Source of the DNA: an archaeon
GTDB lineage: Archaea > Nanobdellota > Nanobdellia > Pacearchaeales > UBA284
Assembly (NCBI GenBank): GCA_030619955.1
Contig: JAUXAK010000023.1
Span: 1-8,065, forward strand
Length of the DNA: 8,065 nucleotides
Reading direction: 5' to 3'
Part shown: in pieces, positions 1 to 5,989 of the stretch
How positions within the stretch are numbered: the first letter of the stretch is position 1
Layout of the letters: the number at the start of each line of letters is the position of its first letter
Position numbers and translations under genes: made by a program
Notes under the pieces: model-generated
Seen by the model: only the letters and a program-made list of their open reading frames with translations
The model's database searches: none
What the model was told of the DNA's origin: nothing

Positions 1-48
1 CTTTTTTTCTTATGTTGTAACTACTAATATGGGACAACAGACAAAAGG

Positions 49-56
49 TTTATAAA
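49..56 (+). promoter_or_regulatory. TATA box of the 46-residue ORF
   Basis: The element TTTATAAA is centred about 25.5 nt before the ATG at 78. In archaea the TATA box is centred about 26 nt before the transcription start, so transcription should begin at or next to the ATG and give a leaderless mRNA. An A-rich BRE-like stretch (ACAAAAGG) lies directly upstream. The preceding bases 1-46 contain no gene that I can see. A T-run at 2-8 could be the terminator of a plus-strand gene outside the window. Confidence 0.65.
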
Positions 57-77
57 TGCCACTTTCTTGTAAATAAC

Positions 78-218
78 ATGGCAAATCAAAATCAAGAAAT
101 TAAAAAGTATAATGAAAAAGGAGTTTTCCCTAAAGAAAAAAATGATGAACTTGAAGAAGTTATTGATGAATATAATAAAAATAATTCGCCAAAATCAAAA
201 CATAAAAAATTTTTATAA
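78..218 (+). CDS. Small hydrophilic protein, 46 residues, unknown function
   Basis: An ATG-to-TAA frame encodes 46 residues beginning MANQNQEIKKYN and ending KSKHKKFL. It is very hydrophilic, with an acidic centre (ELEEVIDEY, about residues 25-33) and a basic tail, and it has no cysteines, no membrane segment and no signal peptide. I do not recognise a family. The case for a real gene is the well-placed TATA box 25-26 nt before the ATG, which predicts a leaderless transcript, and the same codon style as the neighbours. It lies 34 nt before the 244-residue gene on the same strand, so the two may be co-transcribed. A small accessory or nucleic-acid-binding protein is possible from its charge, but nothing shows this directly. 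It could also be a non-coding leader that happens to be open. Confidence 0.6.
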   Translation: MANQNQEIKKYNEKGVFPKEKNDELEEVIDEYNKNNSPKSKHKKFL

Positions 219-252
219 TTAAAAATAAATATAAAAAAGGTAAAAAAATAAA

Positions 253-987
253 ATGCCAGAACAAAATAAAAAAAGTAAGCTTGAAGAATTAACTGAAATA
301 GAAAGTTTTCTTACTCATGCTGATGAAACCCTTATAAAAGACCCATGGAATCCTAACCTAAGAATGCAACTTGGTGAATTCTATGAAAATGACCTTAGAG
401 CATATGCAGAAAAAGGAGCTGATATAATCAGAGCTAATATAGAGGATGGTTATGAAAAAAAAGATGAGAATGGGAATATTATAGTAAAAAAACCAGGATT
501 AAAAGGAACAAGAAAAGAGATTACTGATTATATTTCACAAAATTTAAATGAAGTAATTGCTTCAATGCCTAAAGAGCTATTGTTAGAACAATTGGAGAAC
601 CTACCTCCAAAGGATAAAGAGAAATTAAATAATTATAGAGATTTATTTGAAACATATTTCCTTATAAAAAGCTTTGAAGCTGCAGAAAAAGGTGATGTAG
701 ATGCAAAGAGAAATATTCTAGCTGATTTTTGGAAAGAATCAATTCCAAGAGTCTACATGACAGGAGCCAATGATGAAACAGTAAGACAGCTTTATATTAA
801 CACAAAAAATAAACAGAATTTAGGCGGATACATCCAAAAAAGAATTGAAAAAATTGATGAATCAAAATTAAAGAAATATGTTAAAGAAGGCTTGTCAACT
901 TTGGATGAAGAAAGTAAAACAAAGACTTACTTAGAGCTTGCAAAGAAAGCTTACATTGAAAAAAAGATAGAAGAAACCAAAAACTAA
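253..987 (+). CDS. Soluble helical protein, 244 residues, unknown function
   Basis: The frame starts with ATG (MPEQNKKSKL) and ends with TAA. The protein is charged and mostly helix-forming, with no signal peptide, membrane segment or cysteine. A segment at about residues 65-85 (ENGNIIVKKPGLKG) looks like a beta-hairpin or loop between helical parts. The rest (for example LLLEQLENLPPKDKEKL near 109-125 and DLFETYFLIKSFEAAEKGD near 130-148) is amphipathic helix, which could be TPR-like or simply a helical bundle. I cannot place it in a family. Translation initiation is unclear: a weak AAGGT lies 11 nt before the ATG, and an A/T-rich element at about 226-234 could act as a TATA box. It may instead be read from the promoter at 49-56 together with the 46-residue ORF. 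A T-rich stretch follows the stop codon. Confidence 0.85.
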   Translation: MPEQNKKSKLEELTEIESFLTHADETLIKDPWNPNLRMQLGEFYENDLRAYAEKGADIIRANIEDGYEKKDENGNIIVKKPGLKGTRKEITDYISQNLNEVIASMPKELLLEQLENLPPKDKEKLNNYRDLFETYFLIKSFEAAEKGDVDAKRNILADFWKESIPRVYMTGANDETVRQLYINTKNKQNLGGYIQKRIEKIDESKLKKYVKEGLSTLDEESKTKTYLELAKKAYIEKKIEETKN

Positions 988-1028
988 AATTTAATTTATT
1001 TTTTCTTTTATTTCTTTTTTAATTTTTT
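988..1028 (+). terminator. T-rich archaeal terminator between convergent genes
   Basis: Directly after the stop codon of the 244-residue gene the plus strand carries successive T-tracts (about 999-1004, 1006-1009, 1015-1020 and 1023-1028) with no hairpin. Archaeal RNA polymerase terminates at T-rich non-template tracts without needing a stem-loop, so this fits a terminator for the rightward transcript. The minus-strand nucleotidyltransferase gene ends at the right edge of the stretch, so the two transcripts converge here. Confidence 0.5.
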
Positions 1029-1846
1029 TATTTTTCACTTATTATCTTGTCAATTATTTTTGCCATCTCTCTCACAAAGATGTCTGTTTTGCTTTCCCAT
1101 TCATCAACTTCTTTTCCTGAAATTTTTGATATCTTGCCATGCAAAATTTCATGTGCTATTTTATAAAGATCTTGATACCATAAAACAAATTTTGGATTTA
1201 ACACCCTGGGTTTAACAAAAGTTTCTTTTAAAAGATCTGCAATATGCTCTGGGCTTGGGGGTATTTTCTTTGCTGCAATCAACGCAGCATGGCTTGCATC
1301 AATCATTGCCCAATATAATCCTTCCATACTATTTAAAAGAGAAGCTCTTGTTCTTGCTAAATGCAAAGGTGCTCTTTGCAGCATAATATAAATAGATTCA
1401 GGTGTTGCTTTTATTTTTCCTTGAGAAAGCAGAACTTTTAATGGTGTAAAAAATCCTCCAAAATCAATAAGTGGCTGACCCCATCTTATTATGTTTAGGA
1501 TTACAGGCTCGCCTCTTATCATTTCATTCCACCATGTGCTTAACTTTACTGAATTAATATGCAAAGGCTTTCTGTATGGATTAGCTCTAATCAACTTGCC
1601 AAGTTCTTCCCTATACCATGCTATAAGCTCAGCATCCCAAAGAATACTGCAGTCATCAAGAATAATAATTATATCAATGTCAGAACCTTTAACAATTTTT
1701 CCCTTAACAGCAGAGCCAAACAAGATTATTGACTTAATGGTCTTGCCAAATTTTTCATAAGCTTTTGATGCAAAATCAAAAGCAATATCCTGCTCTTCTT
1801 TAAGTTTTAAAGTTGAAAATTGTGCTTCTGTTTTTTTTCTTGCCAT
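1028..1846 (-). CDS. Nucleotidyltransferase with HEPN-like C-terminal domain
   Basis: This 272-residue protein has an N-terminal polymerase-beta-type nucleotidyltransferase domain (about residues 18-130). The signature is LFGSAVKGKIVKGSDIDIII: G44-S45 followed ten residues later by D56-x-D58, the two metal-binding acids. The C-terminal half (about 148-272) is helical and HEPN-like, with a helix reading YWAMIDASHAALIAAKK, then PPSPEH and a further helix pair. MNT-HEPN pairs often act in toxin-antitoxin systems, where the MNT part adds nucleotides and the HEPN part is an RNase. Here both lie in one chain. The usual third acid of the nucleotidyltransferase site is not evident: the expected strand reads LHINSV (95-100). 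I also see no HEPN RNase motif R-x4-6-H. The start is supported by a GAGGT Shine-Dalgarno 3 nt before the ATG. The exact substrate cannot be inferred. Confidence 0.85.
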   Translation of the reverse strand: MARKKTEAQFSTLKLKEEQDIAFDFASKAYEKFGKTIKSIILFGSAVKGKIVKGSDIDIIIILDDCSILWDAELIAWYREELGKLIRANPYRKPLHINSVKLSTWWNEMIRGEPVILNIIRWGQPLIDFGGFFTPLKVLLSQGKIKATPESIYIMLQRAPLHLARTRASLLNSMEGLYWAMIDASHAALIAAKKIPPSPEHIADLLKETFVKPRVLNPKFVLWYQDLYKIAHEILHGKISKISGKEVDEWESKTDIFVREMAKIIDKIISEK

Positions 1847-1849
1847 CCT

Positions 1850-1854
1850 ACCTC
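1850..1854 (-). promoter_or_regulatory. Shine-Dalgarno site of the nucleotidyltransferase gene
   Basis: Read on the minus strand, GAGGT lies 3 nt before the ATG at 1846 and matches the core of the archaeal anti-Shine-Dalgarno complement. This is the only gene here with a clear, close site; most of the others look leaderless. It fixes this start and implies a short 5' untranslated leader. Confidence 0.55.
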
Positions 1855-1880
1855 TTTTTTATTTCTTTTTCTTTTCTTGT

Positions 1881-1892
1881 TTTTTATTTTAA
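1881..1892 (-). promoter_or_regulatory. Possible TATA box of the nucleotidyltransferase gene
   Basis: On the minus strand TTAAAATAAAAA is centred near 1886.5. It would place transcription start near 1860 and give a leader of about 14 nt containing the GAGGT site. The surrounding sequence is so A/T-rich that this could be chance. Confidence 0.3.
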
Positions 1893-2039
1893 GTAAATAT
1901 GTTTTTTAAATTTTCTTATTTCTTGTTTTTTCTTATTTATTTACTATCTCTAACATCAAACTTTTTTCTCAAATTTTTCTTTAACATTTTTATGATATAT
2001 CATCTTTACAAGGGGATTTATTTTTTGTTTTCTATTTTT

Positions 2040-3860
2040 TTATTCCATTGGTGCTCCTGCAAATCTCTGGCCCTTGCCTGGCATTCTTCCTCCTAATTCC
2101 ATTGGCAAAGCTGCAAAACCTGCTCCATAGATACCAAAATGCTGTTCAGGAAGCATCATTCCATGTCCTGCTGAATAGCCTGATGGTATGCCATACTGCC
2201 CTCTAACCTGATTCCAAAAAGGCTGCATTTGCATTCCATATAAAGGCGAGCCTAAAGCTTCTAAAGCATAAGGTGTTGGAGATTGTTTAAATTGAGTAAC
2301 AAAACCCCCTGCTTCAAGAACATATCTGCCTTTGTAGCCAGCTTTTTCAAGTTCTTTTAACATTTCTTTTATTGGAATTTCACCCATGCCCGGAGGCAAA
2401 TGACTATCTTCAAAACCAAAATTATCAGTTAAATGAACATGCTTAACAAAAGGTGCAATTGCTTTAGATTCAGCTGCCATAATTCTTTTGAACTCTTTTT
2501 CATCATACTTTCCTTTTTTTACACCAAAACCATATTTTTTTAACAAGTGAATATGACCAACATCCCAAGTTGCACCAATCATTTTTTGGGCAGCTTCTTT
2601 TGCTCTAGCTTCACTTATCCCAACTTTTTTTGCTTTTTCAATAAACTCTTTACGACTTTCTTTGATAAGTTTTGCTAATTCCTCACCTCTGCTAAAAACT
2701 GTTCCAGGATAAATATTTTCCATAGCTAAAGAAGGGGCATTATCACCATATTTTTTATAAGCATATAAAGCTGCATTTGCAAGAGTTTCTTTACTGTGTT
2801 TTAAAGCAAAATCTTCAGATGGAACATAAAGTTGAGTTTTAGGAAGGCTATTTATAAGATCTTGAAAAGAAGGCTGAGCTTTTACTGGATCTACTCTCAT
2901 AAACACACCTGCTTTTATAAATTCATCTCTTTTTTTTCTAAAAAATTCTTCTTTTTTTTCTCTTTCTTCCTCTGGTGTGAATTTATGTGCTCTTTCCCAG
3001 AATGTTGTTAAAAGTGAATAAATATCTTGATCACGTCTTTGTATAAGAGCCATTCTGTTTAAAGCAAATTGTTCAGATGGATCAAGTTCTAATTCTCCTA
3101 ATCTGTTTTCTGCTTGAGCTTTTTGTATTTCTTTCCATCTTGGAGCAATTATAGGCCATGCAGCTTTTAAATCATCTTCCCTGTCTTTCAGCATTTTTGA
3201 AAGCTCAAACATATTTCTATGCTGCTCTGTTTCATTTTTTATTTTGAGCATATCCATAGGCTTCTTTACTTCTTCTTCTGGAAAATATCTTACTTCTCTT
3301 TCAACAGGAACAAACTGCCCTGTTTCTTGATTTACTGCAATAATCATTTGTTTTTTTGGTTCACCTTTAATAACCTTCCATTGTGTTGAGGGCACTCCTG
3401 CTGTAGAATGCATCACAACAGGAACATTTCCTTTAGGATTTAGTTCATGAGCCCTGTCAATTACATTTTTAAATCTTGTTTCTGATTCTTCTCTTGAAGA
3501 TTCACTCCATCCTCTTTCTGTAAATCCTGCAGGGTCAATATTATGAGGGCCATGCAACATAAAATTAGCACCTGTTAATTTAGCTAACTGTTCCATTTCT
3601 TTCATGCCGCCAATACCTTTTGGAATTCTCTCAAGAACATCAGAAGAAAGTGTTTTAAGTTCAACAGCTTTTGTACCCTCGCTGAGCCTTGCAGTAACTT
3701 CTTGTATCTGGGCTCTTTCTGCAGATGCCCATGTTTCACTAGCTATTTTTTCAAACGGAATTCTATAGCCTGTAAATAATTCACCATATGTAGGATCAAG
3801 AGGGCCATAACTGCCTGTATAAAATGATTCAAGTGATGCATATCTTCTTTGCAGTGCCAT
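2040..3860 (-). CDS. Large TIM-barrel protein, endonuclease IV/xylose isomerase-like
   Basis: This 606-residue protein belongs to the AP-endonuclease-2/xylose isomerase-like TIM-barrel superfamily. Motifs in barrel order are LHGPH (H103), VVMHST (H151), SLAMENIYP (E381), TWDVGHIH (D433, H436), KHVHLTDN (H476), EDSHLPPGMGEI (D485, H487) and YVLEAGG (E516). These fit the metal-ligand pattern of endonuclease IV, which has about 285 residues. The extra length comes from an N-terminal lead-in, a charged mostly helical insertion between barrel elements (about residues 155-345) and a Gly/Met/Pro-rich tail from about 540. The enzyme may act on damaged DNA (AP sites), or it may be a sugar isomerase/epimerase; motifs alone do not decide. 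No signal peptide is seen, so it is probably cytoplasmic. A stop codon lies directly before the ATG in frame, so translation cannot start further upstream. A GAGGT lies 17 nt upstream, too far for a normal Shine-Dalgarno. It follows the 192-residue gene by 59 nt and is probably in its operon. Confidence 0.85.
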   Translation of the reverse strand: MALQRRYASLESFYTGSYGPLDPTYGELFTGYRIPFEKIASETWASAERAQIQEVTARLSEGTKAVELKTLSSDVLERIPKGIGGMKEMEQLAKLTGANFMLHGPHNIDPAGFTERGWSESSREESETRFKNVIDRAHELNPKGNVPVVMHSTAGVPSTQWKVIKGEPKKQMIIAVNQETGQFVPVEREVRYFPEEEVKKPMDMLKIKNETEQHRNMFELSKMLKDREDDLKAAWPIIAPRWKEIQKAQAENRLGELELDPSEQFALNRMALIQRRDQDIYSLLTTFWERAHKFTPEEEREKKEEFFRKKRDEFIKAGVFMRVDPVKAQPSFQDLINSLPKTQLYVPSEDFALKHSKETLANAALYAYKKYGDNAPSLAMENIYPGTVFSRGEELAKLIKESRKEFIEKAKKVGISEARAKEAAQKMIGATWDVGHIHLLKKYGFGVKKGKYDEKEFKRIMAAESKAIAPFVKHVHLTDNFGFEDSHLPPGMGEIPIKEMLKELEKAGYKGRYVLEAGGFVTQFKQSPTPYALEALGSPLYGMQMQPFWNQVRGQYGIPSGYSAGHGMMLPEQHFGIYGAGFAALPMELGGRMPGKGQRFAGAPME

Positions 3861-3919
3861 TTACTTTTTTCTTTTTTACCTCTTTTTTTACTTCTTTTAA
3901 TAAATTAATTTAAATTTTT
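3861..3919 (-). promoter_or_regulatory. 59-nt leader before the TIM-barrel gene
   Basis: The gap is A/T-only apart from a few bases. On the minus strand a TAAAAAAA element at 3883-3890 is centred 26 nt before the ATG, the spacing of the leaderless promoters in this window, and another TATA-like TTATTAAAAG lies further upstream. The TIM-barrel gene may therefore have an internal promoter as well as read-through from the gene before it. The composition makes false matches easy. Confidence 0.3.
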
Positions 3920-4498
3920 TTATTTTCCATAATATTTTTTAACTTTTTTCTCTGGCTCTTTAAAAAAAGGCTCTTCTCCTATGGTTTCCATTTTCTTTGC
4001 TTCTATTTGATATTTGATAATTTCTTCTTCAACTCTTCCTGGAGATGGTTCTTTTACTTCAACTAACTCAACAGGTCTTTCTTCTCTAAAAAACCTTGGC
4101 TTTGCTGTTCTTATTATCTCTGTTCTTGGTTGAGTGCTTTCTCTAAAATCTATTACAGCACTTGACCCTCTTTGATATTTTTGTTCATCATAATGGCTTG
4201 TATAATTAAGGTCTTCTTTTGGCTTTTCTTCTCTTTCTCTTATAACTTCAACATCATCCGCAACTCTCTTTTCTAATCTTTCTTCTGGTAAGGGTTTTGG
4301 CTCTAAAACAGGAGTTATCGGTTTTGTTTCTGGAGCTTCAGAAATTTCAAAAGGAACTTCTTTAGGAATTATTTCAACTTTTTCTTCTTCTTTGATTTTT
4401 TTCTTTTTTTCTTTTTCTTCAGCCTCAACTTTTTCTTTTACTATTTCCTTTTCTTTCTCTTTGATTTCTTCTTCCTCAACTTTTTCTTCTTCTTCCAT
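3920..4498 (-). CDS. Glu/Lys-rich, mostly disordered protein, 192 residues
   Basis: Residues 1-42 are almost entirely Glu and Lys (starting MEEEEKVEEEEIKEKEKE) and could form a single charged helix. Residues 43-75 are Pro-rich (for example KPITPVLEPKPLPEE) and look disordered. The C-terminal part has more normal composition (DLNYTSHYDEQKYQRGSSAVIDF near 96-118, then basic and aromatic FFREERPVELVEV) and ends KKVKKYYGK. There are no cysteines, membrane segments or enzyme motifs, and I recognise no family. The gene starts 13 nt after the 450-residue gene on the same strand with no Shine-Dalgarno, which argues for one transcript and possibly translational coupling. A linker, adaptor or partner of the preceding protein, which has its own Glu/Lys-rich segment, is the natural guess, but it is only inferred. 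Confidence 0.75.
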   Translation of the reverse strand: MEEEEKVEEEEIKEKEKEIVKEKVEAEEKEKKKKIKEEEKVEIIPKEVPFEISEAPETKPITPVLEPKPLPEERLEKRVADDVEVIREREEKPKEDLNYTSHYDEQKYQRGSSAVIDFRESTQPRTEIIRTAKPRFFREERPVELVEVKEPSPGRVEEEIIKYQIEAKKMETIGEEPFFKEPEKKVKKYYGK

Positions 4499-4511
4499 TT
4501 TTTATTTTTAT

Positions 4512-5864
4512 TTATTTTGGAAAACGCCATTTTCCTGGCATCTCCCATTCAGGCGTGGCAAAAGAAGCCATGCCATGGCTTTTTTTATAAATATCATAAA
4601 TTTTATAACATAATTCAGCTGCTCTTTGTTCTGCTAATGCCCTAATAACAGATTCTTCAAATTTATCTTTTTTTATTTTTCCTATTTCAGGTTCTTTTTC
4701 TTCCTTTTTTATTTTCTTTTTTTCTTTTTCTTCTTCTTTTTTTTCTTTGCCTATAAAATGCTCTATATCTTCAAGCATTTGAGAAAGACTTTCTTCTGTA
4801 ATTGTTTCTACTAATCTTAATGCATCTGAAAAATCTGTTTTTTCAAGCTCTTTATTAAGGACTTTTAACTCGTCATCATTCAAAGCAAAAGCCTTGAAAT
4901 TAACTTCTGTCCTACCTGCAAGGATATAACCTGTTTGTGTTCTTGAAGGAGTTCCTCTAAAAACAAAATCAATTAAAATACAAGCATGATAATCTCTTTT
5001 AAGTTTCAAATTTCTAAAAGCCTTTGGCAAATTTCCTGCATCAACTTCTTTTACAATATCAATTTTATTTTTACCGAGAATACAAAGTTCAAGAAGTATT
5101 ATATTAAAAGCCTTAACTAAAGCAGGTTCTCTAGCTTTTTCTTTCATCATAAGTTCTTCAGTAGCTTTAAGATATGGTTTTGCCCATCTTGCATAAAGTT
5201 TTAAAGTTCCTACTTGGCTTTTTACCCAAGCTTTTTCAACTTCAAACCTCTTACGTAATTCAGCTTCACTACTGTATTTCCAAGCTAGAAATTCAGCAAC
5301 TCTTAGCTTAAGCAATCTTTTTACTCTATCATTAAGATCCATTTTATCAACATCTTCTGGAGTTTTAGCCACCATAAAAGCATCTCTTAAAGTAGTATAA
5401 CCCAATTGCATGGTTAAAGCATCTATACTTCCTATTTTTTGTTTATCTACTTTTTCTAACCATATCTGTTTCAAGCCTAGGATTCCAGCTTCTGCTTCTT
5501 TTGGATCTTTGCTTTTTGCAATATCATATTGTTTAAGTCTTATTTCAAATTCCTTAAGATCATAAAGTAAATTTATAAGACTTTTAACCATAGCTCCTAC
5601 TGTTCCCATTATTTTCATTCCTTCTTCTTGCATTATTTTAGCTCGACCGCCCATTTCACCAAAATAACCACTTCCAGGAGAAGCTGAAAAATTATCAACA
5701 AGTTTTTCAACTTTAAAACCTAAATCTTTAGTAAATTCAAGAATCCAAAAATAAACTGGTTCAAGCTGTTCAGCAGGGCTATCATAAACAAGAGAATGCT
5801 CCCATATTGGTGTCTTATATTGGGGATTTATCTTAGCTATAATCTCAGATGTATCTTCTGCCAT
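4512..5864 (-). CDS. Conserved-looking alpha/beta protein, 450 residues, unknown function
   Basis: I start this at the ATG at 5864 (MAEDTSEIIAK). A longer frame would need TTG at 5879, but the TATA box is centred 25.5 nt before the ATG, so the leaderless mRNA would begin there. Residues 30-110 are helical around a Gly-rich loop (SASPGSGYFGEMGG, 60-73). Residues 110-285 are mainly helical, including a Trp/Tyr-rich stretch (LKLYARWAKPYLKA, 221-234). Residues 291-330 look like beta strands (ACILIDFVFRGT, then TGYILAGRTEVNF). Residues 373-399 form a Glu/Lys linker, followed by a final helix and an aromatic tail (WEMPGKWRFPK). No membrane segment, signal peptide or catalytic motif is obvious. It is the first gene of the minus-strand cluster. 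I cannot name its family. The large helical architecture would suit a structural, scaffold or assembly protein, possibly from a mobile element, but nothing here proves that. Confidence 0.85.
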   Translation of the reverse strand: MAEDTSEIIAKINPQYKTPIWEHSLVYDSPAEQLEPVYFWILEFTKDLGFKVEKLVDNFSASPGSGYFGEMGGRAKIMQEEGMKIMGTVGAMVKSLINLLYDLKEFEIRLKQYDIAKSKDPKEAEAGILGLKQIWLEKVDKQKIGSIDALTMQLGYTTLRDAFMVAKTPEDVDKMDLNDRVKRLLKLRVAEFLAWKYSSEAELRKRFEVEKAWVKSQVGTLKLYARWAKPYLKATEELMMKEKAREPALVKAFNIILLELCILGKNKIDIVKEVDAGNLPKAFRNLKLKRDYHACILIDFVFRGTPSRTQTGYILAGRTEVNFKAFALNDDELKVLNKELEKTDFSDALRLVETITEESLSQMLEDIEHFIGKEKKEEEKEKKKIKKEEKEPEIGKIKKDKFEESVIRALAEQRAAELCYKIYDIYKKSHGMASFATPEWEMPGKWRFPK

Positions 5865-5884
5865 AAAAAACACAAGCAAGAATG

Positions 5885-5901
5885 ATTTTTATTACTTTCG
5901 G
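5885..5901 (-). promoter_or_regulatory. BRE plus TATA box of the minus-strand cluster
   Basis: On the minus strand a purine-rich BRE-like CCGAAAG (5901-5895) is followed by TAATAAAAAT (5894-5885). The TATA element is centred 25.5 nt before the ATG at 5864, so the transcript should start at that ATG. This supports the shorter start over the TTG at 5879, and it is probably the promoter for the 450-residue, 192-residue and TIM-barrel genes. Confidence 0.65.
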
Positions 5902-5955
5902 TAAACAGCAAATAAAGTAAAAAACTAAAAAACAAGAAGTCAAGCTAAGCAAAAC

Positions 5956-5974
5956 AAAGATTTAAAAAATCTTT
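5956..5974. repeat. Inverted repeat overlapping a TATA box
   Basis: AAAGATTT (5956-5963) and AAATCTTT (5967-5974) are perfect 8-bp inverted arms separated by AAA. The repeat covers the TATA element of the gene at 5990, so a dimeric regulator bound here would block TBP. It may also be chance in A/T-rich DNA. Confidence 0.45.
5961..5969 (+). promoter_or_regulatory. TATA box of the 111-residue gene and lspA
   Basis: TTTAAAAAA is centred 25 nt before the ATG at 5990, again predicting a leaderless transcript. It is divergent from the promoter near 5890, about 75 nt away. lspA starts 10 nt after the 111-residue gene and probably shares this promoter. Confidence 0.55.
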
Positions 5975-5989
5975 AATCTTCTAAATTAT

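Larger units (their letters stand above)
1847..2039. other. 193-nt intergenic region, A-rich on the minus strand
   Basis: This gap separates the TIM-barrel gene from the downstream nucleotidyltransferase gene on the same strand. The plus strand is T-rich, so the transcript sense is A/purine-rich. No clear U-rich terminator follows the TIM-barrel stop on the minus strand, so read-through into the nucleotidyltransferase gene is possible. The gap holds a perfect 12-bp palindrome (1992-2003), a GC-richer patch near 2010-2016 and the candidate promoter at 1881-1892. The only minus-strand frame I noticed (starting near 2003) is about 15 codons, too short to call. Confidence 0.5.

Noticed and set aside
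15..38. Short inverted repeat GTTGT/ACAAC as a possible terminator hairpin
   Set aside because: Arms are only 5 bp with a 14-nt loop and no T-run follows, so there is too little to support it.
1491..1760. Plus-strand frame of 89 residues
   Set aside because: It is entirely antisense to the nucleotidyltransferase, whose GS-x10-D-x-D motif proves the minus-strand frame.
1899..2096. Plus-strand frame of 65 residues rich in Phe/Leu
   Set aside because: It is the T-rich complement of an A-rich intergenic region and the end of the TIM-barrel gene. The hydrophobic composition follows from poly-T, with no promoter or family match.
4499..4511. Idea that the 450- and 192-residue genes are one gene split by a frameshift
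   Set aside because: Both have clean starts or stops, the downstream frame begins with its own ATG, and the Glu/Lys segment of the first protein is followed by a normal helix and tail before its stop.
4392..4613. Plus-strand frame of 73 residues made largely of Phe and Ser
   Set aside because: It lies antisense to the purine tracts coding the Glu/Lys-rich protein, and its composition is a direct product of that.
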